Shown here: one piece after another, positions 6,371 to 13,870 of the stretch
How positions within the stretch are numbered: position 1 is the stretch's first letter
Layout: each line of letters starts with the position of its first letter
Origin: Candidatus Dormiibacterota bacterium
Lineage (GTDB): Bacteria > Chloroflexota > Dormibacteria > Aeolococcales > Aeolococcaceae
Direction: 5' to 3'
Assembly: GCA_027451645.1 (NCBI GenBank)
Contig: DAIDIX010000012.1
Coordinates: 1-14,618 of the forward strand
Length of the DNA stretch: 14,618 nucleotides
Program-made: the position numbers and the translations under genes
Notes under the pieces: generated by a model
The model's input: the letters and a program-made list of their open reading frames with translations, nothing else
What the model was told of the DNA's origin: nothing
The model's database searches: none

Positions 6371-8857
6371 CTATGCGAGGAAGTTCCTTTTCCTCCGGAA
6401 TCCCACTGCTCCAAGAAGAGCAATGATTCCAAGACCTGCAAGAAGTGCTCCAGGAAGGATCATGCCTCGTCCAAGACTGCTGTGATGGAGTCCTGTTGCT
6501 GGAACAGGCACTGCCTGGTTCACTGTGATGCTTGCTCCCTGGACTGCTGAGGTGAAGTTTCCATCCCCACTGTATGCTGCAGAGAGCGTCACTGGCGTAC
6601 CCTGTGGCAGGGCTGTCGTTGTGCAGGTCGCTGTCCCTGCTGCACTCACTGCAACATTCTGGCATCCCGAGATCGCAGCACCGTTCGCTGTGAAGCTCAC
6701 TGTTCCTGTCGGTGTTCCGGATGTTGTCGACGTGACTGTTGCCGTGATGGTTGCTGACTGGCCAACCGTAATCGTTGCGGGAGCTGCTGCCACTGTCATC
6801 GACACGCTTCCCTTCGCAACACTCACATTTGCATTCGCTGTCCCTGCAAGGAATGTCGTGCTTCCGCTGTAGCTTGCCTGCACCACTGTCGGAGATCCGA
6901 CTGCCAGAGCTGTTGTTGTGCAGGTTGCCACTCCAGCTGCATTGAGTGCGAGGTTCTGGCATCCCGCAATGGGTGTGCCCGGATCCGAAAGGGACACCGT
7001 TCCTGTTGGAGTTCCGTTTGCACTGTTCTGTGCACTCACTGTCGTGGTGAGGGTGACACTCGACCCGTATGTCGTGCTTGCTGGAGCGGCTGACACACTC
7101 ATGGAGATGGGATACGCAAGCTGCAGGGAGAGTGCTGAGGATGTGCTCGCGCTGTTCGCAGTGTCTCCACTGTACGATGCTGTGAAGGAGTAGGTTCCCG
7201 GCGTGTACGTATTGGCAGGAATCGTGTAGGTGACACTGTTCGTCGACCCGAGTGTCACTGTGCCAAGGGTTGTTGCTCCTTCCTTGAAGGTCACTGTGCC
7301 GCTTGGTGCTGCACCATTGTTCACTGCTGCTGTGAGGGTGATGGCTCCTGCAGTCGAGGCAGGCGAGGTGACACTGCTTGTGAGTGTTGTCGTTGTCGTG
7401 TACTGCGAGACAAGAACGTAGGTCACAGCAGCGTCTGAACTTGTACCGATGCCTGTCACTCCGTTGAGATATCCCGTGCCTGAGGGATCCACCATCTCAA
7501 GTGGTACAGCAGCATATTTCGCTGCAACTCCCGTTCCTGAAGGTCCGTCGCCTAGCTCGCCAAAGGCGTCATCTCCGCCCCAGGCGAAGACATGTCCGCC
7601 TCCATCGATGGCGTACGCATTCTCGTTGTACTGGTCTCCTGCAACCGAGACAATACCCGAGAGGAAACTCGTGCAGGGATATGCAGTCTGCCCCGGAGCA
7701 CAGACTTCCACAGGGGATGTCACATACTGGTTTGTTGCAGGGAGTGTCTCATTGTTGCCAAGGATGCTCATGGTTGAGGAGGAACTGGAGGATTCATTGT
7801 TCATGCTGCCCCATGTATACACATTGCCTCCCACAACGGCAAGACCCTCGTAGGAGCCACCTGCAATATCTGTCACATTCGAGAGATATCCGGTACCGCC
7901 TGGTCCTTCCACCTCGACAGGAACATCGGAGTTCGTCGTCGATCCATTTCCAAGTTCACCAGAACCGTTGTAGCCCCAGGCATACACATTTCCTGATGTC
8001 GTGAGTGCGTATCCTGTTGAAGGTGAGTCACTGCCTGAGCAGTCGGAGCCCGCTGCAGCAATCCTGCTTACTGTCACACCTGCTGGCAGGCTCACCTGGA
8101 CTGGTACATCCGTTGTGGTAGTGAACGATCCATTCCCAAGCTCACCGTCCTTCCCATATCCCCATGCGTACACCGATCCGCTCGATGAGAGTGCGTACAC
8201 GGTATCGCATCCTGCTGCAAGTTCTGTGATATTGGAAAGAAATGATGTGCACGGTGCTGAGGCGCCAACTGCACAGACCTCAGCTGGAATGGACACATTG
8301 CTCATTGCTCCATTGCCAATCTCTCCAGCAAACCCCTCTCCCCATGCATATACATTGCCACTGGAGCTCAATGCGAGAGATCCGCCCCAGTTGCTGGTCA
8401 TGGCAATCTGGGTGATGTTGGAAAGATAGGAGGTGCACCCGGCTGACGTGCCAGGAGCACAGACCTCAACAGGAGATGTTGTTGTTGTCCCTGTCGTTTC
8501 TCCTATTCCAAGGCCACCGTAGCCCGAGTCATCTCCCCATGTGTAGACGTTTCCCTGGGCAGTAAGCGCTTCTCCTACTGCATAGCTCGCATTTCCAAGC
8601 TGGACAACATTCTTCAGGAACGATGAGCAGGGAGACGTCTGGCCCACACTGCACACCTCAACCAGAGACTTGGAGGTCGTGCCAAAGGTAGTGCCGTTTC
8701 CAAGTGCACCACTTCCCACAGAGTACACAACGCCCGAGGGAGAAGCTGGAAGGGTAATGGCTCGTGCCGGCATTTGTCCTGCAATGAACACACTTCCCGC
8801 CAAGGTGATCGCAACAAGCATGCCTGCTGCTTTTCGTATTGTCCGTGTCATGCCCAT
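6371..8857 (-). CDS. Surface-anchored RCC1 propeller with three Ig-like domains
   Basis: An 828-residue secreted protein. ATG at 8857 follows GGGAGAG (8863-8869, 5-base spacer) and gives a signal peptide ending near residue 34 (MPARA). An ATG two codons later (8851) and a TTG at 8893 are alternatives. Residues about 36-480 hold seven RCC1 blades, each marked by a phrase such as VYAWGYGKDGELGNG: a complete propeller. Four blades carry an extra cysteine-pair loop, V/AEVC…C(T/S)S(F/Y)L. Residues about 485-785 are three bacterial Ig-like repeats ending in ASYSGD-type phrases; the second and third each have a CQN…ATC pair. The C-terminal part has VPATG, a linker, a hydrophobic helix (ILPGALLAGLGIIALLGAVGF) and the basic tail RRKRN. 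VPATG resembles a sortase signal, but it lies 13 residues before the helix, so simple membrane anchoring is also possible. No sortase is encoded here. The role is probably an extracellular binding or adhesion scaffold on an Ig stalk. Confidence 0.9.
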   Translation of the reverse strand: MGMTRTIRKAAGMLVAITLAGSVFIAGQMPARAITLPASPSGVVYSVGSGALGNGTTFGTTSKSLVEVCSVGQTSPCSSFLKNVVQLGNASYAVGEALTAQGNVYTWGDDSGYGGLGIGETTGTTTTSPVEVCAPGTSAGCTSYLSNITQIAMTSNWGGSLALSSSGNVYAWGEGFAGEIGNGAMSNVSIPAEVCAVGASAPCTSFLSNITELAAGCDTVYALSSSGSVYAWGYGKDGELGNGSFTTTTDVPVQVSLPAGVTVSRIAAAGSDCSGSDSPSTGYALTTSGNVYAWGYNGSGELGNGSTTNSDVPVEVEGPGGTGYLSNVTDIAGGSYEGLAVVGGNVYTWGSMNNESSSSSSTMSILGNNETLPATNQYVTSPVEVCAPGQTAYPCTSFLSGIVSVAGDQYNENAYAIDGGGHVFAWGGDDAFGELGDGPSGTGVAAKYAAVPLEMVDPSGTGYLNGVTGIGTSSDAAVTYVLVSQYTTTTTLTSSVTSPASTAGAITLTAAVNNGAAPSGTVTFKEGATTLGTVTLGSTNSVTYTIPANTYTPGTYSFTASYSGDTANSASTSSALSLQLAYPISMSVSAAPASTTYGSSVTLTTTVSAQNSANGTPTGTVSLSDPGTPIAGCQNLALNAAGVATCTTTALAVGSPTVVQASYSGSTTFLAGTANANVSVAKGSVSMTVAAAPATITVGQSATITATVTSTTSGTPTGTVSFTANGAAISGCQNVAVSAAGTATCTTTALPQGTPVTLSAAYSGDGNFTSAVQGASITVNQAVPVPATGLHHSSLGRGMILPGALLAGLGIIALLGAVGFRRKRNFLA

Positions 8858-8922
8858 GCCTTCTCTCCCATCATTCATCTGCCATCTGCTCAATCTTTGA
8901 TTCGAACATCCTTTGAGAACTT

Positions 8923-8931
8923 AGGATACCA
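8923..8931 (-). promoter_or_regulatory. Extended -10 element upstream of the RCC1/Ig gene
   Basis: On the minus strand this reads TGGTATCCT, an extended -10 with no clear -35. It lies in the 113-base gap between two minus-strand genes, about 66 bases before the ATG at 8857. If active, the RCC1/Ig gene has its own transcript besides any read-through from the gene at 8971-11847. Confidence 0.3.
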
Positions 8932-8970
8932 GACGGATTGCGCAGTGGTCGTAGCAGCATGAAATGGCAC

Positions 8971-11847
8971 TCAGCAGGTGCTGCACTGTGCTCCATTAGA
9001 GACTGGCTGTGCCATTCCATACGGGGATCCTGTTCCAGTAATCACGATGTCCCGGAGTATGTTCCATTGTCCCCAGTCCACATAGCCGCTCCAGTCAACC
9101 GAGAAATATCCCGGGCTTACTGGCGTGAGCACACCATAGCGATGGATGGCATATACTTCTCCGTTCACGCTGTGGAGAGCTATATACGACTGTATGTTCG
9201 GAGTGAGGGATGGAGGATTCGAGAGTCCAGAGACCGTTCCTGCAGTGTGAATGCCTCCGTATGCATCGATGACAGCAGCACCGACAGGAGTGCCCGTTCC
9301 TGAGAGATCGACAATGAGTCCCCTCGCCACATCGGATCCAAAGTACGGAAGACCGGATGGTAGGGCTGGTGCACCGCCCCATGGGTGTATTCCTCCATAG
9401 CCGTCAAGAAGATATCCCATGGTGCAGCTGACATTTCCTGCACCATCTGTGCCCGTGCAGACCATGGACCGGGCAATATCCCAGCCTGGCCAGTAGGCAG
9501 GACTTGCCACTGGTGCAGCCGAGCCCCAGGCATGGATTCCTCCATATCCATCTAGGGTCCAACCACCCGAGCCGTCCTGCTTCACGACAATGCTTCGTGC
9601 AATGTCCCACCCTGGCCAGTACGGAGCACCTGACGTGTTGAGCACAACATTGCCAAACGGATGGAGACCGCCAAACCCATCGAGAACGACTCCTCCATCA
9701 CGTCCCTCGAGATCATAGAGGGCAGCACGCGCTTCTGAGGATACTGGCTGGGAAGAAGTAGAAGCTGCAGCGTTCGAGACGAGGACGACATCACGAAGCA
9801 CATTCCAGCTTCCGTAGTCGGAATATCCATTCCATGTGGGATTGAGGCTTCCTCCCGAGAGGTCAGTCACAATGCCAAATGCACTCACAGCGTAGGGAAC
9901 GCCACCAATGTCATGAAGCTGCATGTAGACATTGTGCTGTGGCACATACGCTGGTGCAGCAATGGCTGGCACAGCACCGAAGGGATGGATCCCTCCCCAG
10001 GCATCAAGGACATAGCCCCCATCAGGTACTCCAGAACTGTTGAGGTGGATATCGAGACCGCGTGCAACATCTGCACCAGGCCAATACGGACTCCCCGAGA
10101 GTGCAGGTGCATCCGGTCCAAAGGGGTGGATGCCACCAAAGCCATCGAGAATGTAGCCGGAATGCTCATCTGGAAGGACAACAAGAGCACGGGCAATGTC
10201 CCAGCCTGGCCAGTACACAGGAGCGGAAATCGCTGGAGCTGCTCCCCACGCATGGATTGCACCGTAGCCATCGAGGGTCCATCCACCGACACCGCCAGGA
10301 AGTGCCACTGCAGCACGTGCAATGGGAAATCCTGGCCAGTATGGAGCGCCTGCAGTATTCGCAAGGATGTCACCATAGGAGTGGATGCCTCCATACGCAT
10401 CAAGCGTTATTCCTCCAAGCGTCGGTGGTGGATCGGGAGCACCAGGCACGCCTGCTGATCCCGCAAAGGCCCGGACGCCATAGGCAAGAGGTGCAAGAAG
10501 GAGACCGTCCCCAGCAGCGACTGCCGGGAATGACGAGGGTTCACTTCCAAGCGAAAACGTGACTGCTGCATTTCCTGTCGAAGGCGAGAGTCCGTATAGC
10601 GTTCCTGCTCCAATTGTCCAGACGAGGCCACCAGCAACTATCGGGGGATCACCCGCTCCCGTTGATGTCTGCCAGAGAATCGAGGCCCGGGCAGGGTTGA
10701 GAGCAGTCTGCACTGCAGTAATTCCCCCCTGGCAGGGGACATACACGATGGAACCCGAGATCGCATTTCCCCCATCGACATTGGCGCCAGGACAGATGGG
10801 GATCGACTGGAGATCCCCTCCTATTCCTCCCAGGTGCGCACTGTTGAGGACGTACCCTGTCTGGCTTTTCCCTGCCTGGAAGACGATGCCGTTTCCAAGG
10901 AGTGCAGGAGCTGCGCTTCCGAGGTCACTGTCTGAGGCGTTGTCACTTGCCCACGAGGACGGTGCGAAGTACTGCAGGAGCTGCAGTGTTGGAGAGAGCT
11001 CCAGAACCCCATCAGAGTTGTCATACGGCTGCGAGGAGGAGGTTGTCGAGCCGTTCCCAGTTGCAACCCAGATGTTGCCACTGCTGTCGACAATGGGGGC
11101 TGCCCCTCCCATCCACACAGCACCCATGCTCTGCCCGGAAGAAGTCGCATCAACCTCAAAGTATGAAGGACTGCCTCCATTCTCAGGAACGGATGCGACC
11201 CAGCCATGATACGTGGCACAGTCGCCATCATTCCCACCGTAACCAAACACGACATGGCCACTAGTGATCGTGAGCGATGCCCTGTTGAGAACATTGAGGG
11301 GATTCTGCCCAGGAGGATCCACGGAAATGGGCTGCAGGAGGGAGCCGCCGTTATAGATATTGAGTCCCCAGAGACGGTGCATCGGCTGGCCAGCAACCAT
11401 CTCGTCTGTCACAACGAAGATTTCGCCAAGAGATGCATCAATCACGGGTGTCGACGTAATGCCTACAGTTGGACTGATGTCCCCACAGGGAAGGTCCCCT
11501 GCGGGAACGGGAGTTCCAAGGTGGTCTGACCAGAGAACTGCACCCGTTGCTGCTGCAAGCGCATATACAGTGTCGTTTTCCGTTGCAACAAAGACCCGCC
11601 CCGTAGCCTCGAGCGGCTCGCCATAGACCTTGCCATCAAGGGTGGGAGAGCTCCACGCAAGAGAAGGAGATGTGAAGCTCACTCCCGATGTGTCCATGCC
11701 GGATCCACCTGCATCGTGGTGATACACCGTCCAGTCTGAGTTAGACAGGGCAAGCCGATGCGGAGTGCCCTGTGCTGCTGCAGGAGCACCCATGCCAAAT
11801 ACTGCAGCACTCCACAGCAGCATCACTGCAACAATCCGCTTCCTCAT
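8971..11847 (-). CDS. Secreted PQQ-type propeller fused to two YGGIHPFG-repeat domains
   Basis: A 958-residue secreted protein. The start is clear: GGAGGAG (11853-11859) lies 5 bases before ATG at 11847, and residues 1-25 form a signal peptide (MRKR, hydrophobic 5-20, APAAAQ). Residues about 36-470 are a PQQ/BamB-like propeller, with phrases such as KVYGEPLEATGRVFVATENDTVYAL, APIVDSSGNIWVATGNG and APALLGNGIVFQAGKS. No catalytic PQQ-dehydrogenase signature is obvious, so this is probably structural or binding. The C-terminal half is two tandem copies of a domain of about 215 residues (478-692 and 717-939). Each has four LDGYGGIHxxG units linked by YWPGWDIAR phrases and closes with W-x-GY-x-DxGxWN-x-LRD. 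The protein ends in CSTC with no membrane anchor, so it may be released or held non-covalently. The YGGIHPFG repeat is known from secreted actinobacterial and chloroflexal proteins, with no established function that I can state. Confidence 0.88.
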   Translation of the reverse strand: MRKRIVAVMLLWSAAVFGMGAPAAAQGTPHRLALSNSDWTVYHHDAGGSGMDTSGVSFTSPSLAWSSPTLDGKVYGEPLEATGRVFVATENDTVYALAAATGAVLWSDHLGTPVPAGDLPCGDISPTVGITSTPVIDASLGEIFVVTDEMVAGQPMHRLWGLNIYNGGSLLQPISVDPPGQNPLNVLNRASLTITSGHVVFGYGGNDGDCATYHGWVASVPENGGSPSYFEVDATSSGQSMGAVWMGGAAPIVDSSGNIWVATGNGSTTSSSQPYDNSDGVLELSPTLQLLQYFAPSSWASDNASDSDLGSAAPALLGNGIVFQAGKSQTGYVLNSAHLGGIGGDLQSIPICPGANVDGGNAISGSIVYVPCQGGITAVQTALNPARASILWQTSTGAGDPPIVAGGLVWTIGAGTLYGLSPSTGNAAVTFSLGSEPSSFPAVAAGDGLLLAPLAYGVRAFAGSAGVPGAPDPPPTLGGITLDAYGGIHSYGDILANTAGAPYWPGFPIARAAVALPGGVGGWTLDGYGAIHAWGAAPAISAPVYWPGWDIARALVVLPDEHSGYILDGFGGIHPFGPDAPALSGSPYWPGADVARGLDIHLNSSGVPDGGYVLDAWGGIHPFGAVPAIAAPAYVPQHNVYMQLHDIGGVPYAVSAFGIVTDLSGGSLNPTWNGYSDYGSWNVLRDVVLVSNAAASTSSQPVSSEARAALYDLEGRDGGVVLDGFGGLHPFGNVVLNTSGAPYWPGWDIARSIVVKQDGSGGWTLDGYGGIHAWGSAAPVASPAYWPGWDIARSMVCTGTDGAGNVSCTMGYLLDGYGGIHPWGGAPALPSGLPYFGSDVARGLIVDLSGTGTPVGAAVIDAYGGIHTAGTVSGLSNPPSLTPNIQSYIALHSVNGEVYAIHRYGVLTPVSPGYFSVDWSGYVDWGQWNILRDIVITGTGSPYGMAQPVSNGAQCSTC
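9031..9699 (-). repeat. Second copy of the YGGIHPFG-repeat domain
   Basis: Residues 717-939 of the protein encoded at 8971-11847. Four units open with LDGFGGLHPFG, LDGYGGIHAWG, LDGYGGIHPWG and IDAYGGIHTAG, and the closing motif is WSGYVDWGQWNILRD. It aligns in order with the copy at 9772-10416. At DNA level the WPGWDIAR codons recur nearly unchanged (for example near 9478 and 9602). Confidence 0.85.
9772..10416 (-). repeat. First copy of the YGGIHPFG-repeat domain
   Basis: Residues 478-692 of the protein encoded at 8971-11847. Four units open with LDAYGGIHSYG, LDGYGAIHAWG, LDGFGGIHPFG and LDAWGGIHPFG, and the closing motif is WNGYSDYGSWNVLRD. The same order of units and the same closing motif in the second copy indicate duplication of the whole domain, not just of single repeats. 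Confidence 0.85.
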
Positions 11848-11876
11848 TCCAGCTCCTCCACGCCATCAGTGGCTCG

Positions 11877-11885
11877 ATAGTACCA
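11877..11885 (-). promoter_or_regulatory. Extended -10 element for the PQQ/YGGIHPFG gene
   Basis: On the minus strand this reads TGGTACTAT, an extended -10 with the same TACTAT hexamer as the plus-strand promoter at 1417-1422. No good -35 is visible. Transcription would start near 11870, giving a leader of about 23 bases that contains the strong ribosome binding site. Confidence 0.4.
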
Positions 11886-12079
11886 CCAACTCCCATTTTC
11901 ACTGCACGCTCTTCGAGGGGATTCCGCAGGGAAACACCGTATGCTCGCTACGTGGCACACATGGAACGGAAGAATGGCTTTCCCATGTGAAGCTACCGGG
12001 GAATGGTGGATGCTCCACTTTCCGCTGTGCAGGAGCATTTCTCGAGGACATGCTTCAGGAACGTGGAGGACGGAAATGA
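11886..12079. other. Upstream region between divergent genes, no feature seen
   Basis: The stretch between the minus-strand start at 11847 and the next gene start at 12414 is 566 bases long. Apart from the extended -10 at 11877-11885 and the uncertain small ORF at 12080-12328, I see nothing supportable in it: no T-tracted hairpin, no repeat and no RNA gene. Open frames that overlap the start of the PQQ/YGGIHPFG gene on the opposite strand have no family signal. Confidence 0.4.
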
Positions 12080-12328
12080 GTGAGGATTGACAGGGAGGAG
12101 ACATCATCCCGACGTGTTCGCATCCTCTTTACAGCCCTGGATCTTCTCGGCAGCCCCACGTACTTTGGTGAAGCCCTGCTCGAGGCGTACGGCAGCAGGA
12201 CACTGCTCACAATGACTGCTCCAGCCTTTCATGGATCGCTTGCAGCATGGAGAACATGGTGCAGTGTGGCGCTGGCGGATCGGGCACGGACCTTGGCAGA
12301 TTCCCGTACTGCACAGGATCTTTCGTAG
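12080..12328 (+). CDS. Possible small hypothetical protein
   Basis: An 82-codon frame starting at GTG, with GGAGG (12065-12069) 10 bases upstream, which is a little far. I do not recognise the product. After a charged start (RIDREETSSRR) it has hydrophobic stretches (VRILFTALDLLG, RTLLTMTAPAFHG) and a tryptophan pair (WRTWC), and could be a small helical protein. Codon choice (CTC, GCC, GCA, TCC, CGG) resembles the next gene, 85 bases downstream, which argues mildly for real coding. It could also be chance in an upstream region. No function is assigned. Confidence 0.35.
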   Translation: MRIDREETSSRRVRILFTALDLLGSPTYFGEALLEAYGSRTLLTMTAPAFHGSLAAWRTWCSVALADRARTLADSRTAQDLS

Positions 12329-12413
12329 CTGTTCCAGTACCTTTCCGCAGCACTGCAGTAAAGCATCCGTTACAGCACCATCGCGGCTTCCATTCGTGCC
12401 GTAGGCTCAGGAT

Positions 12414-13862
12414 ATGAAGGAAGACCCAGTTTCAACCCTTCTCAGGGCCGTGCCACACCTCCAGCGCAAGCTTGTCTCTCCCTCTGTCGCAGAGTTCATT
12501 CTTACAGAGGGCAGTGCACTGTCATACATGGGAGCTGGTGCATTCAAGACTGTCCTCAGTCTCGATGATGCACGAGTGGCACGGGTTTTCCAGCACAGGT
12601 TCACAAGGGAGGAGGATCCGAACGATCCTTCCCATATACCGACTCCATTCGAGCTCCCTGTACGTGTCACCCGAACCTTCGAGAATGGCACCATTGTCGA
12701 GATCATGGACAGGCTCGATCCTGCTGAGGCGAGGGATGCTGAACATATTGTTGTCGTGCTTGGTGAGCTTGGACTCGAGTGGAATGACAGCAAGGCGCTC
12801 AATGCAGGAATTGAGCGCAGTCCCATCCCCCACATCCGGATCTTCGATGGCAGCATCACGGCAAACGACTTCCTCATCAATGCCAGGACCTTCACTGCCC
12901 ATGACCGGGTGGGAAACCTCCTGTTCCGCATTGCTGCCATTGGAACACCTCCTGGGCCCGTGCATCTTTTCAGGTTCGACCCGGATGCGATGGAATTCGA
13001 AAAGCGCTATATTCCCGACCCTGACCTTGAACACTGCTTCATCGATGCACCATCGCTTACTGGCGTATGGCTGCAGTACTCCGGTCCCATCTTCGGGAAG
13101 CACATTGACATGCTTGAGGAGCTTTCCCAGTCGCTCCCATCAACCTCCATCCATCTCACAGATGGTCTCACTCCCCTCATCCGTGATGCTGCAACAGATC
13201 ACCGGAACGATATGAAACGGATACCTCTTGCCAGGAGCAGCCATGAGTGGATGCGGCATCTTGCTGCGAGGACAGCAGTGACGGATTCCCTCCTTGCTAC
13301 GCTTGCCAGTGATCCATCGCCACGCATCCGGGAACTCGTTGCAATGCGTGTGAAGAATGACAGCATCCGGGAACACCTCCTCCATGATCCCGATCTCGAT
13401 GTGCGCATCGCTGTTGCAGAACATGCCGTTTCGGACACGCTCCGGACTGCCTATGCCCACGACCCTTCTGTCCGTCTCAGAATGGCAGCAGTTGGTGCCA
13501 TGCGCTCGGACGAGGGTCGTGCATCGTTTCTCAGCGATGACTCCCCGTTTGTGCTCACTGCTGTGCTCCAGACTGCAGCTTCCGACACGCTCCGCGAGAA
13601 TGCAGTCACGGACCCGCGAAGCGATATCCGGATGGCTGCACTGCGATATGCGACAACGGACACGTTGCGAAAGGCGTTTCTCCATGATCCGGACCGAAGC
13701 GTCCGGCAGGAGGCCTGCAGTGCGATCTGCAATCCTGCCTTTCTTGAAGAAGCCATACCCTTGGCAGATTTTCGGGACAGGCGCATGCTGCGGAGCCGTA
13801 TCGCGGAACTTCGCACGCCAGTACGTGAACAGCAAGCACAGCAGGGACAGGGTGTCTCCTGA
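12414..13862 (+). CDS. Protein kinase-like domain fused to LRV/HEAT-like repeats
   Basis: A 482-residue, probably cytoplasmic protein with no signal peptide or membrane segment. The N-terminal part resembles a compact protein kinase fold. A glycine-rich loop SYMGAGAFKTVLSLDD (37-52) is followed by VARVF (55-59), where the usual beta-3 lysine is Arg57. WNDSKALN (123-130) reproduces the catalytic-loop spacing D-x-K-x-x-N (D125, K127, N130), and RIFDGS (142-147) sits where a DFG motif would. It is therefore a divergent kinase or pseudokinase; the family call is inference from motif spacing. Residues 148-275 are not recognised. Residues 291-440 are six exact 25-residue repeats of the type DTLRxxxxxDPxxxVRxAA, like LRV/HEAT units, forming a protein-binding helical solenoid. 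The C-terminal part is basic, then Gln-rich (REQQAQQGQG). ATG at 12414 is the first in frame, and its ribosome binding site is poor. The stop is 8 bases from the stop of the convergent diiron gene. Confidence 0.8.
   Translation: MKEDPVSTLLRAVPHLQRKLVSPSVAEFILTEGSALSYMGAGAFKTVLSLDDARVARVFQHRFTREEDPNDPSHIPTPFELPVRVTRTFENGTIVEIMDRLDPAEARDAEHIVVVLGELGLEWNDSKALNAGIERSPIPHIRIFDGSITANDFLINARTFTAHDRVGNLLFRIAAIGTPPGPVHLFRFDPDAMEFEKRYIPDPDLEHCFIDAPSLTGVWLQYSGPIFGKHIDMLEELSQSLPSTSIHLTDGLTPLIRDAATDHRNDMKRIPLARSSHEWMRHLAARTAVTDSLLATLASDPSPRIRELVAMRVKNDSIREHLLHDPDLDVRIAVAEHAVSDTLRTAYAHDPSVRLRMAAVGAMRSDEGRASFLSDDSPFVLTAVLQTAASDTLRENAVTDPRSDIRMAALRYATTDTLRKAFLHDPDRSVRQEACSAICNPAFLEEAIPLADFRDRRMLRSRIAELRTPVREQQAQQGQGVS
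13284..13733 (+). repeat. Six 75-base tandem protein repeats (LRV/HEAT-like)
   Basis: Encodes residues 291-440 of the kinase-like protein: six consecutive units of exactly 25 residues beginning DSLLA, DSIRE, DTLRT, DEGRA, DTLRE and DTLRK. Five carry a DP at positions 10-11 and most have VR or IR around 15-16. Unit 4 (DEGRASFLSDDSP) departs most from the pattern. A partial unit (EWMRHLAARTAVT) precedes the array. The DNA copies have diverged, so this is old repetition. Confidence 0.85.
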
Positions 13863-13870
13863 CCGGGGAG

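Noticed and set aside
6374..6500. Classical LPxTG sortase anchor on the RCC1/Ig protein
   Set aside because: The motif is VPATG and lies 13 residues before the hydrophobic helix instead of directly next to it, and no sortase gene is present. Kept only as a possibility in the annotation.
9031..10416. Regularly spaced similar DNA segments resembling a repeat array
   Set aside because: They encode the YGGIH and WPGWDIAR protein units in one continuous reading frame, vary in spacing and sequence, and are not a CRISPR array.
10559..11209. 216-codon plus-strand frame
   Set aside because: It is antisense to the PQQ-propeller part of the well-supported minus-strand gene at 8971-11847 and shows only a low-complexity mirror of that gene's codons.
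13140..13835. 231-codon minus-strand frame, and another at 12407-12940
   Set aside because: Both are antisense to the kinase-like/LRV gene, whose plus-strand frame has exact 25-residue periodicity. The minus frames are its shadows.
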